Counted from the stretch's first letter, positions 1 through 7,180 are shown. The stretch: DNA of 13,140 nucleotides from Sphingobacteriales bacterium (GCA_004294195.1 REAQ01000270.1:1-13140); one strand, 5' to 3'. Numbers and translations: made by a program. The notes: generated from the letters alone by a model not told the origin.

Positions 1-131
1 AAAAGTTTTTCCTGATTCCTTGCAGCCATATAAACTGTGGCGCCGGAAGAAGTAAGCAACTTCACCAGTGCGGTACCGATTCCTCCGGTGGCGCCCATCA
101 CAAGAATATGTTTCCCGTTGAGTTTTTCCAT
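1..131 (-). CDS. SDR-family NAD(P)-dependent oxidoreductase, N-terminal part (runs off left edge)
   Basis: Reading the minus strand from the ATG at 131-129 gives a 43-residue open N-terminus beginning MEKLNGKHILVMGATGG. It contains a Rossmann dinucleotide-binding turn, GATGGIG (residues 13-19), followed by an amphipathic helix and a second strand ending in an Ala-Ala-Arg-Asn segment (VYMAARN). That is the typical beta1-turn-alpha1-beta2 start of short-chain dehydrogenases/reductases, and the Arg after beta2 suggests NADP(H) preference, which is a family-level inference. The catalytic Ser-Tyr-x3-Lys lies outside the window, so substrate and pathway cannot be named. The gene diverges from the photolyase gene with only 43 bp between start codons, so the two share a compact control region. 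A member of the related atypical SDR/NmrA group is the main alternative. Confidence 0.8.
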   Translation of the reverse strand, partial: MEKLNGKHILVMGATGGIGTALVKLLTSSGATVYMAARNQEKL

Positions 132-174
132 GCATATCTAAACATTGCATTGTCAAAATTGTTGCTCAAGTTTG

Positions 175-1647
175 ATGGAAGCTGCATTGATTTTTCCGCA
201 CCAACTCTTTGAACAGCACCCCGCGCTGGATAAAAAACGAAAGGTGATCCTCGTGGAGGAATGGCTTTACTTTCGTCAGTATTCCTTTCATCAACATAAA
301 TTGGTACTGCACCGCGCGAGTATGCGCGCATTTGCTGACAGGCTCTTACAGCAAGGATATGAAGTCATGTATATCGATGGACTGATGAAGGAGCAGGATA
401 GCCGGCAACTCATACCATATTTACAACAGCAGGGGATCAGACATTTGTTTTGGGTGGATACAGAAGACACATGGTTAGAAAAATGCCTCCACGAAGGTGC
501 AGCTCATGCTGCAATAAAAACAACCGTTCTTCACTCGCTTAACTTCATAACAACACAGGAAGAATTCACCACATTCTTCGCTGCAAAACGCAGATACTTC
601 CAAACTGATTTTTACGTGTGGCAACGAAAACGGTTTAAGATACTGGTCAACCAACAGGAGGAACCACAGGGCGGGCAATGGAGCTATGATGCAGACAACC
701 GGGAAAAATTCCCTGGACATATACCCATCCCTGTACTGCCAGCCGCAGTCAAGAGTGAATATGCAGAAGAAGCCATCGCATATGTTCAAAAATATTATCC
801 GAACAACCCCGGCAACGCGTCAACCTTTGCATATCCATTCACCCATGAAACTGCAAAAGCGTGGCTGCAAGATTTTCTCGCCCATCGGTTCAAGTATTTC
901 GGACCCTATGAAGATGCCATGGTGCCATCGGAAAATATACTGTTCCACAGTGTACTAACGCCCATGCTGAATATCGGTCTGCTTGATCCCAGGGAAATCA
1001 TCAATGCAGCCATCCGGTATGCAAAAGAAAAGGAAATACCCATCAATTCACTGGAGGGATTCATCCGGCAAATCATTGGCTGGCGTGAATTCATCCGGGC
1101 TATTTATCAACTGGAAGGTGGTAAACAACGCACCCGGAATCATTTTGGCTACCACAGAAAAATTCCCGCTTCATTCTGGGATGCCACAACAGGAATTGTT
1201 CCGGTAGACACAGTGATCAAACATATCCTTAAAGATGGATATACCCACCACATCAACCGCTTGATGGTCTTGGGAAATTTCATGTTACTCTGTGAATTTG
1301 ACCCGGATGAGGTGTATCGATGGTTCATGGAAATGTTCATAGATGCTTATGATTGGGTGATGGTTCCCAATGTATATGGTATGACGCAATATGCCGATGG
1401 GGGCCTGATGACCACCAAGCCTTATATCAGTGGAAGTAACTACCTGATGAAGATGGGATCATGGCCCAAAGGCCCGTGGCAAGGGACCTGGGATGCTCTT
1501 TTCTGGCGTTTCGTGCACACACATCGTGACACACTGGGCGGCAACCACCGGTTAGGCATGATGGTAAGAACTTTCGATAAATTCAGTAAGGAAAAACAAG
1601 ACAACCTTTTAGCTGCAGCAGATGCGTTTCTCAACACCTTGGAGTAG
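175..1647 (+). CDS. Cryptochrome/photolyase family protein, PhrB (FeS-BCP) type, lacking the Fe-S cysteines
   Basis: A 490-aa flavoprotein of the bacterial (6-4) photolyase/cryptochrome group, expected to bind FAD and use blue light for DNA repair or signalling. The N-terminal alpha/beta domain opens with LIFPHQLF (residues 5-12), the mark of this deep-branching group rather than of class I CPD photolyases. The C-terminal FAD-binding part has ENILFHSVLTPMLNIGLL (253-270), the GFIRQIIGWREFIR segment (295-308), YTHHINRLMVLGNF (356-369) with the His pair 358-359 found at the lesion site in PhrB, and VPNVYGMTQYADGG (397-410). Only two cysteines (C104, C373) occur, so the four-Cys 4Fe-4S site of PhrB is missing; the region where PhrB carries a CxxC reads GSWPKGPWQGTW (428-439). 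I chose ATG 175 because an upstream in-frame TTG at 145 would add ten Cys-rich residues before the first strand. Whether it repairs (6-4) products or acts as a cryptochrome cannot be read from sequence. Confidence 0.9.
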   Translation: MEAALIFPHQLFEQHPALDKKRKVILVEEWLYFRQYSFHQHKLVLHRASMRAFADRLLQQGYEVMYIDGLMKEQDSRQLIPYLQQQGIRHLFWVDTEDTWLEKCLHEGAAHAAIKTTVLHSLNFITTQEEFTTFFAAKRRYFQTDFYVWQRKRFKILVNQQEEPQGGQWSYDADNREKFPGHIPIPVLPAAVKSEYAEEAIAYVQKYYPNNPGNASTFAYPFTHETAKAWLQDFLAHRFKYFGPYEDAMVPSENILFHSVLTPMLNIGLLDPREIINAAIRYAKEKEIPINSLEGFIRQIIGWREFIRAIYQLEGGKQRTRNHFGYHRKIPASFWDATTGIVPVDTVIKHILKDGYTHHINRLMVLGNFMLLCEFDPDEVYRWFMEMFIDAYDWVMVPNVYGMTQYADGGLMTTKPYISGSNYLMKMGSWPKGPWQGTWDALFWRFVHTHRDTLGGNHRLGMMVRTFDKFSKEKQDNLLAAADAFLNTLE

Positions 1648-1651
1648 CCAA

Positions 1652-1679
1652 TAGCTATTAGCTACTAGCTATTAGCTAT
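1652..1679 (+). repeat. Four-copy heptamer tandem array (TAGCTAT)
   Basis: Four contiguous 7-bp units: TAGCTAT (1652), TAGCTAC (1659), TAGCTAT (1666), TAGCTAT (1673), with one mismatch in the second copy. The array starts 4 bp after the photolyase stop and ends inside the promoter-like TATCTTTG (1677-1684) of the dipeptide epimerase gene. TAGCTA is self-complementary, so the array can also fold. Copy-number change would alter the distance between the -7 element and anything upstream. Confidence 0.85.
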
Positions 1680-1684
1680 CTTTG
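1677..1684 (+). promoter_or_regulatory. Candidate Bacteroidota -7 element of the epimerase-thioesterase unit
   Basis: TATCTTTG matches the Bacteroidota sigma-factor -7 consensus TAnnTTTG exactly and lies 8 bp before the ATG at 1693. No good TTG-type -33 element sits at the usual spacing; the heptamer array occupies that position. Transcription would start about 6-7 bp downstream, giving an almost leaderless mRNA. This is a consensus match only. Confidence 0.4.
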
Positions 1685-1692
1685 CACCAGCT

Positions 1693-2790
1693 ATGAAGAT
1701 TACAGGTACAGAGATTTACAAGTTAACTATCAAAATGGAGCCTTTTGTAATTGCCACAGAGGTTTCCTATTACACACAGAATATTTTCATTCGCATTCAT
1801 ACGGATGAAGGCATTACGGGCATGGGCGAGTGTTCAGCCTTCCCCATGTTGGTGGGAGAAACACAAAACACCTGCTTTGAAGTAGCAAAAGATTTTGCAA
1901 GGATCACCAAAGGGATGGACCCACTGGATATCGAGGGTGTATTAAAAACCCTGCATCAATACATTGCCTTCAACAGCACCATCAAGAGTGCCTGGGATCT
2001 GGCCCTGCATGATCTGGCCGCGAAGAAAGCCAGACTGCCGCTGTACAAATTTCTCGGAGGCAAAAAGAAAACCATACTAACCGATCTCACCATCGGTATT
2101 GATACACCCGAAGTGATGGCGCAAAAAGCGGTTGAATTTGTTGCGGATGGCGTGAAGATCATCAAGGTGAAGCTCGGAAAAAAAGGAAAGGAAGACGTGG
2201 ATCGTATCCGGTTGATCCGTGAAGCTGTTGGCCCCGGGATTCAATTACGGATTGATGCCAACCAGGGCTGGGATTATAACACTGCTGTAGAAACCTTACA
2301 AGCTTTAGGTAAATACGATATCCAGTATTGCGAGCAGCCCATTCCACATCAATTCGATCCGCTGTTACCCGCACTGAGAAAGCAATCACCTATAAAGATC
2401 ATGGCTGATGAATCTGTATTTGATCATCATGATGCCATCAGGCTGATGGACGCAGATGCCATTGACTACGTCAATATCAAACTGGCAAAATCCGGCGGCA
2501 TTCTTGAAGCCAAAAAAATTGCCGATGTTACCGGCGAAAGAGGCATCGCGTGTATGCTTGGCGGAATGTTAGAAAGCAGGCTTGCGCTTACGGCAAAGGT
2601 CCATTTTGCCATGAGCCACGATAACATTATTTTTTATGACCTCGATACCTGTTTGCTTGGACAATTGGAAGATCCGGTAGTAGGTGGCGCGAAATACGAC
2701 AACTATTTTTTACACGTAACCGATGAGCCTGGGATTGCCGCAGACATTGATGAAGCCTTTCTGGCCGGTTGCGAGAAATGCACTATTTAA
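1693..2790 (+). CDS. Dipeptide epimerase (enolase superfamily, MLE subgroup)
   Basis: A 365-aa cytoplasmic enzyme of the muconate lactonizing subgroup of the enolase superfamily. It is expected to invert the alpha-carbon of the C-terminal residue of a dipeptide; the best-known reaction is L-Ala-D-Glu to L-Ala-L-Glu in peptidoglycan peptide recycling. An N-terminal capping domain (about 1-125) precedes the barrel. All expected active-site residues are present: the KxK acid/base pair K158/K160 (IIKVKLG), Mg ligands D188 (RIDAN), E214 (CEQP) and D239 (ADES), the opposing Lys K263 (NIKLAKSGG), and the DxD motif D316/D318 (YDLDT) that holds the dipeptide amino group in this family. Specificity is diverse among Bacteroidota members, so the real dipeptide is open. 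The thioesterase gene begins 9 bp after its stop, so they are probably co-transcribed, although no functional link is evident. Confidence 0.9.
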   Translation: MKITGTEIYKLTIKMEPFVIATEVSYYTQNIFIRIHTDEGITGMGECSAFPMLVGETQNTCFEVAKDFARITKGMDPLDIEGVLKTLHQYIAFNSTIKSAWDLALHDLAAKKARLPLYKFLGGKKKTILTDLTIGIDTPEVMAQKAVEFVADGVKIIKVKLGKKGKEDVDRIRLIREAVGPGIQLRIDANQGWDYNTAVETLQALGKYDIQYCEQPIPHQFDPLLPALRKQSPIKIMADESVFDHHDAIRLMDADAIDYVNIKLAKSGGILEAKKIADVTGERGIACMLGGMLESRLALTAKVHFAMSHDNIIFYDLDTCLLGQLEDPVVGGAKYDNYFLHVTDEPGIAADIDEAFLAGCEKCTI

Positions 2791-2799
2791 TTCAAACAC

Positions 2800-3315
2800 A
2801 TGGAAGGAAGACATCCCCAAGACAGCCTCGTAGTGATGACCGAACTGGTACTGCCGAATGATACCAATCTTTACGGTAACCTGATGGGTGGCCGTTTGAT
2901 GTACTGGATGGATATTGCTGCGGCCCTTGCAGCAGGTAAGCATTGCAATGCACCGGTTGTAACGGCTTCTGTTGATAACATCTCTTTTGAATCCCCGATC
3001 AAACTCGGCAATGTGGTACATATTGAAGCAAAAGTCACCCGGGCATTCAATACTTCCATGGAAATCCATATGAAAGTATGGGGTGAAGACTTCACGCATC
3101 AATACAAATACAAAAGCAATGAAGCGTACTACACTTTTGTGGCGTTGGATCCGAATCGAAAACCCAGACCTGTACCTACCGTGATCCCACAAACGGAAGA
3201 AGAAAACAAGCTGTTTGACGGTGCGCTCCGTCGTCGTCAACTTAGATTGATCCTGGGAGGTAAAATGAAGCCCAACGATGCGCAGGAGTTGATGGCTTTG
3301 TTTATGAAAGATTAG
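2800..3315 (+). CDS. Acyl-CoA thioesterase, hotdog fold (YciA/BACH-like)
   Basis: A 171-aa single-hotdog thioesterase that should hydrolyse acyl-CoA to free fatty acid and CoA in the cytoplasm. The signature DTNLYGNLMGGRLMYWMD (21-38) is the usual N-x-x-G-x-x-x-G-G-x-L-M segment ending in the catalytic-position Asp (D38), followed by the central strand region VTASVDNISFESPIKLGNVV (54-73). One hotdog domain plus a charged C-terminal tail of about 40 residues fits YciA/ACOT hexamers. It starts 9 bp downstream of the dipeptide epimerase with no SD, only an A-rich stretch before ATG, as is normal in Bacteroidota. Its stop codon overlaps that of the convergent gene (bases 3312-3315), with no terminator between them. 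Chain-length preference cannot be told. Confidence 0.88.
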   Translation: MEGRHPQDSLVVMTELVLPNDTNLYGNLMGGRLMYWMDIAAALAAGKHCNAPVVTASVDNISFESPIKLGNVVHIEAKVTRAFNTSMEIHMKVWGEDFTHQYKYKSNEAYYTFVALDPNRKPRPVPTVIPQTEEENKLFDGALRRRQLRLILGGKMKPNDAQELMALFMKD

Positions 3316-4385
3316 CGTTCAGGTCTATAATTGATAGGCAACATATTACCGAACTTTTCATAACTCCAGAACCCGGAATAGGCAATCCGCAGCGGAGTCT
3401 CAGGTAGTCCGAGTTCAGAGAAAACAACAGGCTTCATCAGCATCGTAAGATCTGACTCTATGCCTGTAGGCATGTATCCCGAGATCATGGTTCTTTGTGC
3501 AAGAGTATTTTTATACACCGGGTTCTTTAAGTATTGTACAGTAATTTTTTCATCCCAGGATAAATACTTCTGGCCGGTAGCAGAATCTTTGAATACAAGG
3601 GAAAAAGCAGATATGGGATTCTTGACCAATCTAACAGAACCATTATTTGATATCTGCATCTTCTTGAAAAACCTGAATTGCTGTTCTTCTGCAACACCAT
3701 CATACAAGGAATGAAACAAATGCATGGTACTACCGAAGTAGTATTCTCTCCGTTTTTTAATGTACCGCTTTGCAACCGGGCTATCCAGTTCTGTATAGCG
3801 TGCGAATCCTGCGAAATAAGTTCTGCCCGTTTCTTCATCGATATAAAAATCCTGAAGGTCAAAAAAGATCCTGTATCCAAACTCGCGATTGATTACTTCG
3901 AGGGGTTTATCTGAATGTGCATAGGCATCTTTTTTTCCTTCGCCAGCACTGAAATAGACTTCGCCTTCATTCCGTATGGAGCTTTTCAAACCAGCCGTTG
4001 TTATGCCAAGGAATTGACTTCGGAATAGATCCATCATTCGCTTCCGGCGTTCATCGTTCATGATCAGGATGCTCAACATTTCCTGTGGCTTTGCATTCAG
4101 CCGGAATACAAATCGAAGATCTTTATCTGCAACCATAACACCATGGACAATCACTTCATAAGACACAAAGCTTACGATGATTTCAAACAAACCGTGTTCG
4201 GGAACGCGTAATACAAAATCTCCCTGGGAATTGGTGGTGGTTCCAATGGTGGTATTGTTAAGATAAACAGACGCGCCAATCAGGGGCTCGCCGGATTCAT
4301 TGCTGATCACTTTTCCGGAAATAGAAATCTGTGCATGGGTAGTCTGCAGGAATAAGCAGCCTATGAACAGAAAGAGAATCCTCAT
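3312..4385 (-). CDS. Secreted carboxypeptidase-like regulatory domain protein
   Basis: A 357-aa exported protein. The signal peptide (MRILFLFIGCLFLQTTHAQ) should be cut by signal peptidase I near Ala18; the Cys at 10 is not in a lipobox. Residues about 21-104 form a CarboxypepD_reg-like beta-sandwich (ISGKVISNESGEPLIGASV, then TTTNSQGDFVLRVP), the domain that caps many SusC/TonB-type proteins. No plug or beta-barrel follows. The rest (110-357) is a mixed alpha/beta region rich in Arg, Tyr and Phe that I do not recognise; similar proteins in the phylum are annotated only by the N-terminal domain. Its ATG overlaps the TGA of the upstream acyltransferase gene (ATGA, 4382-4385), which predicts translational coupling and a shared transcript. 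Envelope location is inferred; function is unknown. Confidence 0.8.
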   Translation of the reverse strand: MRILFLFIGCLFLQTTHAQISISGKVISNESGEPLIGASVYLNNTTIGTTTNSQGDFVLRVPEHGLFEIIVSFVSYEVIVHGVMVADKDLRFVFRLNAKPQEMLSILIMNDERRKRMMDLFRSQFLGITTAGLKSSIRNEGEVYFSAGEGKKDAYAHSDKPLEVINREFGYRIFFDLQDFYIDEETGRTYFAGFARYTELDSPVAKRYIKKRREYYFGSTMHLFHSLYDGVAEEQQFRFFKKMQISNNGSVRLVKNPISAFSLVFKDSATGQKYLSWDEKITVQYLKNPVYKNTLAQRTMISGYMPTGIESDLTMLMKPVVFSELGLPETPLRIAYSGFWSYEKFGNMLPINYRPER

Positions 4386-5152
4386 TTATCAAGTTTAGTC
4401 ATTAGGTGGTGTTTGCTTTTCAGCATGTACTTCCGGCTTTGCTCTATGGCATCCATCACCTTTTCTAAAATGTTGTCAACAGTATCATTGTAGTCGATGT
4501 TCAATGGCTCCTTAAATTTAACAGAAAGCAGAGAACCTTTTTTCTTGAACGAGAGCCCCTTCTTGGTAAATGCCCGCCAGAAGCCATTGATCACAACAGG
4601 TACTACAATAGGCTTGTTTTGCTTGATGATATGGGCGGTCCCTCTCCGTCCAGGCGCAAAAGGCTTGGTGGTGCCCTGTGGGAAAGTGATCACCCAACTG
4701 TCTGAGAGGGCCTCATTAATTTTGGATGTATCTGCCGTATCCACATTCCGCTGCACCTCCTCGCCGTTTGCCCTCCAGGTCCGTTTGACGGTAATGGCAC
4801 CGGCCAGGGAAAAAATCCGGCTCAAAAAGCTCCCCTTCATGGTTTCCTCAGCGGCAACATAATAAACGTTGGTGAAAGGATTCAGAAGGTAGTACGGGAT
4901 ACCCAGTTTGTTCTTTTTCCTCCATTTTACCGCACAGAAGATGTGCAGGAAGGTGATGACATCGGCAAAATAGGTCTGGTGGTTGGAAACGAAGAGCACA
5001 TTTTGCTTCGGGAGGTCCTTCAGGTGCTCCGTACCAGAGATATTGATCGTGTTGATCAGCGCAAGGCCCGGATATGACACGATACCAACGGTGGCATACA
5101 CCAGTTTCCTCACGGGGTTGAAGCGAGTCAATCGTTGTAAAAAATCATGCAT
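4382..5152 (-). CDS. PlsC-like lysophospholipid acyltransferase
   Basis: A 256-aa protein of the PlsC/LPLAT family, expected at the inner membrane face moving an acyl group onto a lysophospholipid or related acceptor. An N-terminal hydrophobic helix (about 18-35) precedes acyltransferase motif I, VSNHQTYFADV (55-65), and motif III, ITFPQGTTKPFAPGRRGTAH (155-174); IVVPVVINGFWRAF (182-195) fits motif IV. Two departures from the textbook family are visible. H58 and D64 are five residues apart (HX5D) rather than four, and the FPEGT glutamate is Gln (Q159). An upstream in-frame TTG at 5218 is rejected as start because it lies in the terminator hairpin of the neighbouring gene; ATG 5152 gives the normal family N-terminus. 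The ATGA overlap couples it to the downstream secreted protein. The substrate is unknown. Confidence 0.85.
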   Translation of the reverse strand: MHDFLQRLTRFNPVRKLVYATVGIVSYPGLALINTINISGTEHLKDLPKQNVLFVSNHQTYFADVITFLHIFCAVKWRKKNKLGIPYYLLNPFTNVYYVAAEETMKGSFLSRIFSLAGAITVKRTWRANGEEVQRNVDTADTSKINEALSDSWVITFPQGTTKPFAPGRRGTAHIIKQNKPIVVPVVINGFWRAFTKKGLSFKKKGSLLSVKFKEPLNIDYNDTVDNILEKVMDAIEQSRKYMLKSKHHLMTKLDK

Positions 5153-5216
5153 AACCGGCAAGTCCAGTGCCGCAAGATAAGGATTTTGGCATAATTGTAT
5201 CCTGGTGACAAATAGC

Positions 5217-5241
5217 AAAGCCGGGGAATTTCCCCGGCTTT
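5217..5241 (-). terminator. Hairpin terminator after the T9SS cargo gene
   Basis: Perfect 11-bp inverted repeat (5217-5227 and 5231-5241; arm AAAGCCGGGGA) with a 3-nt loop, 22 bp downstream of the stop of the minus-strand gene ending at 5263. The GC-rich core is flanked by A and T triplets but lacks a long U-tract, so termination may be partial, with some read-through into the acyltransferase gene 65 bp further on. Confidence 0.7.
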
Positions 5242-5262
5242 GCTAAACATTAAATATTAATT

Positions 5263-7074
5263 CTATTTAGATGAGATGATCAGTTTTTCGGAAAGGCTGG
5301 TGCCATCTTCAAACATTACCCGTACAAAGTACATTCCGGTTTTAACGCTTAGGGAATTATCCATGATCACTTGATTTTCTCCCTTTATTCCTTTCAGCGA
5401 TTTATTATACAACTTACGGCCAGAAATATCAGTCACTTCTACCTGCACCTGTTGAGCCCTTGCATTCCAAAATTTCACAGTTGGCAATCCAACAGAGGGA
5501 TTCGGTGAAATTTGCATACTCGCTGCCTGATTACCAGTATTTCTTATAATCTCTGTGGTTGAGTAGTCATACTCACCATTTTTGTTGATCGACTTAATAC
5601 GATAGTAAACTTTGCTATCAACTGGTCTTGAATCAACATACTGGTAATTGCTTTTATTTCCCTTAGGCAATACCGTTCCAATGGTAGTAAAATCTTTCCC
5701 ATCAGTACTTGACTCAACTTCATATTGCAACAACTGGTCTTCTACCCCACCGCTCCATTTCAACTGAACCGCATTTTCATTTATGAAGGTAGCCTTGAAG
5801 TTCATGGGTGCAGATGAAAGGAGGATCAGGCACTCGTTGATGGTAAAGTCGTCAATTGTCCAGTCGTTACCACTACCACCCGGAGCGTTGTTCCGAAGGT
5901 TCACACTAGTAGTAGCTGCAGTAGCTTGGAAAGTGAAGATCTTCTCCACCCAACCTACACCAGCTTGGATATTACCCGTGTTATACACATCCACACCTCC
6001 GATGTAGAGGGTCATATTCGGTAATACACCTGCGCCAACACCAGCACCGCCGGTTGGCGATCCTGAACAACTACCACAAAGATTTCTTACCCAGAAACGC
6101 ATGGTATATACATTACCGGGAATCAGGCCGGAAATGGTCGACGAAAACACCAGTCCGGGCGTATAGGTACCATTTACCATCAGCATATATCCCCTGTTGG
6201 CACCTGACGCTGCAGGCGGGTTACCTGCAGAAGTGGTGGTACCCGTATGGTCTCCATATATTTCCCAAACACTAAACACTCTATCACTTGAACTGGGTGT
6301 TGAGCCGGTATAGTTAGTGTGACTGGAATTCCTTACGATGGCATAAAAACCGTCATTCGGTGTATTGGAACCAATATTGGCCCGAGTGAATCCGGAAACA
6401 ATAGTGCTTCCAGCTGCCCTGTTGGTTGCCGTTCCGGATCCAAAGGTTCCACCAAATTCGTCAGTAATAAAATTAGTTGTCCCAAACGACGAGCAAGAAG
6501 AGTTGTAGCCCACCCGCACCAAAATCGTATTCAAATCATTCCTTGTACCCGCGCCTGAGCCATATATGAAATAGTGCCCGGCAATGTTTAGTTGGGTAAA
6601 AACAGGTGAAGTGATTCTTACCCGATAACAAGCTTGAATGATAGTCAACTGACCCCAATGGCTGGGATAGGTAATACCTGCCTGTATACTTCCGCCCACA
6701 GTGGCCGTTGCACCATCTCCAAGGTTGATATAAATAGTACTTCCGGATAAAGTTCCCTTATCGCCGTCAAAAGCATCGGAATAGGTTCCAATTGTTGAAA
6801 CACCAGGCCAGGAAGAAAGGCCTTCATTGCTTCGGGCCGCCATAGAACCGGGAATGTAGGTTGTGCCGGCTGGCACGACGCCAAAAAACTGCACATTGTT
6901 TAGTGTACCGGTTCTAACAGTGATTACCGCCCTGATCTCCAGAATATCATTCGGGGATACTGGTCCTCCATTGGGCTTAGACACATTGATGTACGTCAAC
7001 TGTGTACTTACGGTCTGTGACACTGCGGTTAGATTACAGAGAATCAACAGTAATATGGTCAATTGAGCTTTCAT
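5263..7074 (-). CDS. Secreted multidomain protein with T9SS type A sorting domain
   Basis: A 603-aa exported protein. A Sec signal peptide (residues 1-20, ending LTAVSQ) is followed by a beta-rich region (about 21-165) with QFFGVVPAGTTYIPGS, resembling DUF11-like surface repeats. A Gly/Ser/Thr-rich jelly-roll-like domain (about 200-420) ends in NDWTIDDFTINEC, the pattern of carbohydrate-binding-like modules in Bacteroidota secreted proteins. A fibronectin-III-like domain (about 425-512, with LQYEVESSTDGKDFTTIG and VYYRIKSIN) comes next. The last 84 residues (from MQISPNPSVG, 520-603) are a type A C-terminal sorting domain, with the usual SPNP start, a DISGRKLY core and a final Lys. It should cross the outer membrane through the type IX system and be released or anchored at the surface. 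No catalytic motif is visible, so adhesion or glycan binding is a guess. It has its own 3' hairpin and diverges from the phosphatase gene. Confidence 0.88.
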   Translation of the reverse strand: MKAQLTILLLILCNLTAVSQTVSTQLTYINVSKPNGGPVSPNDILEIRAVITVRTGTLNNVQFFGVVPAGTTYIPGSMAARSNEGLSSWPGVSTIGTYSDAFDGDKGTLSGSTIYINLGDGATATVGGSIQAGITYPSHWGQLTIIQACYRVRITSPVFTQLNIAGHYFIYGSGAGTRNDLNTILVRVGYNSSCSSFGTTNFITDEFGGTFGSGTATNRAAGSTIVSGFTRANIGSNTPNDGFYAIVRNSSHTNYTGSTPSSSDRVFSVWEIYGDHTGTTTSAGNPPAASGANRGYMLMVNGTYTPGLVFSSTISGLIPGNVYTMRFWVRNLCGSCSGSPTGGAGVGAGVLPNMTLYIGGVDVYNTGNIQAGVGWVEKIFTFQATAATTSVNLRNNAPGGSGNDWTIDDFTINECLILLSSAPMNFKATFINENAVQLKWSGGVEDQLLQYEVESSTDGKDFTTIGTVLPKGNKSNYQYVDSRPVDSKVYYRIKSINKNGEYDYSTTEIIRNTGNQAASMQISPNPSVGLPTVKFWNARAQQVQVEVTDISGRKLYNKSLKGIKGENQVIMDNSLSVKTGMYFVRVMFEDGTSLSEKLIISSK

Positions 7075-7140
7075 AAAACACGATTCGTTTCCATATAAAA
7101 CGGAGCATTTGTTGATTTATGTTAATTGAACGATGCTTTT

Positions 7141-7178
7141 TATCGCAGTTTTACGACCACTGGTCGATATTTGCGATA
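7141..7178. promoter_or_regulatory. Nested inverted repeat just upstream of the phosphatase start
   Basis: An outer pair, TATCGCA (7141-7147) and TGCGATA (7172-7178), encloses an almost concentric inner pair, CGACCA-C-TGGTCG (7154-7166), ending 2 bp before ATG 7181. It could be a repressor operator in the divergent control region of the T9SS cargo gene and the phosphatase, or a hairpin in the phosphatase leader. GATATTTG (7166-7173) inside it is a 7/8-type match to the -7 consensus, which would place an operator over a promoter. Confidence 0.45.
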
Positions 7179-7180
7179 TC

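Noticed and set aside
145..174. N-terminal extension of the photolyase from a TTG at 145
   Set aside because: It adds ten residues with three cysteines before the first conserved strand and fills most of the divergent intergenic gap; ATG 175 gives the normal family start.
167..174. CAAGTTTG with a TTG 19 bp upstream, resembling a photolyase promoter
   Set aside because: It touches the ATG at 175, so transcription would begin inside the coding sequence; one fixed base also mismatches.
686..958. Overlapping alternative-frame ORF within the photolyase gene, and many similar ones under rpsA and the T9SS gene
   Set aside because: They are in other frames of well-supported genes and show no recognisable domain or start context.
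5153..5218. Longer acyltransferase from TTG 5218
   Set aside because: The start would lie in the terminator stem of the neighbouring gene and the added 22 residues do not look like family sequence.
7133..7180. Longer phosphatase from ATG 7133
   Set aside because: It would place 16 residues before the HAD beta1 strand and translate the nested inverted repeat; ATG 7181 fits the family.
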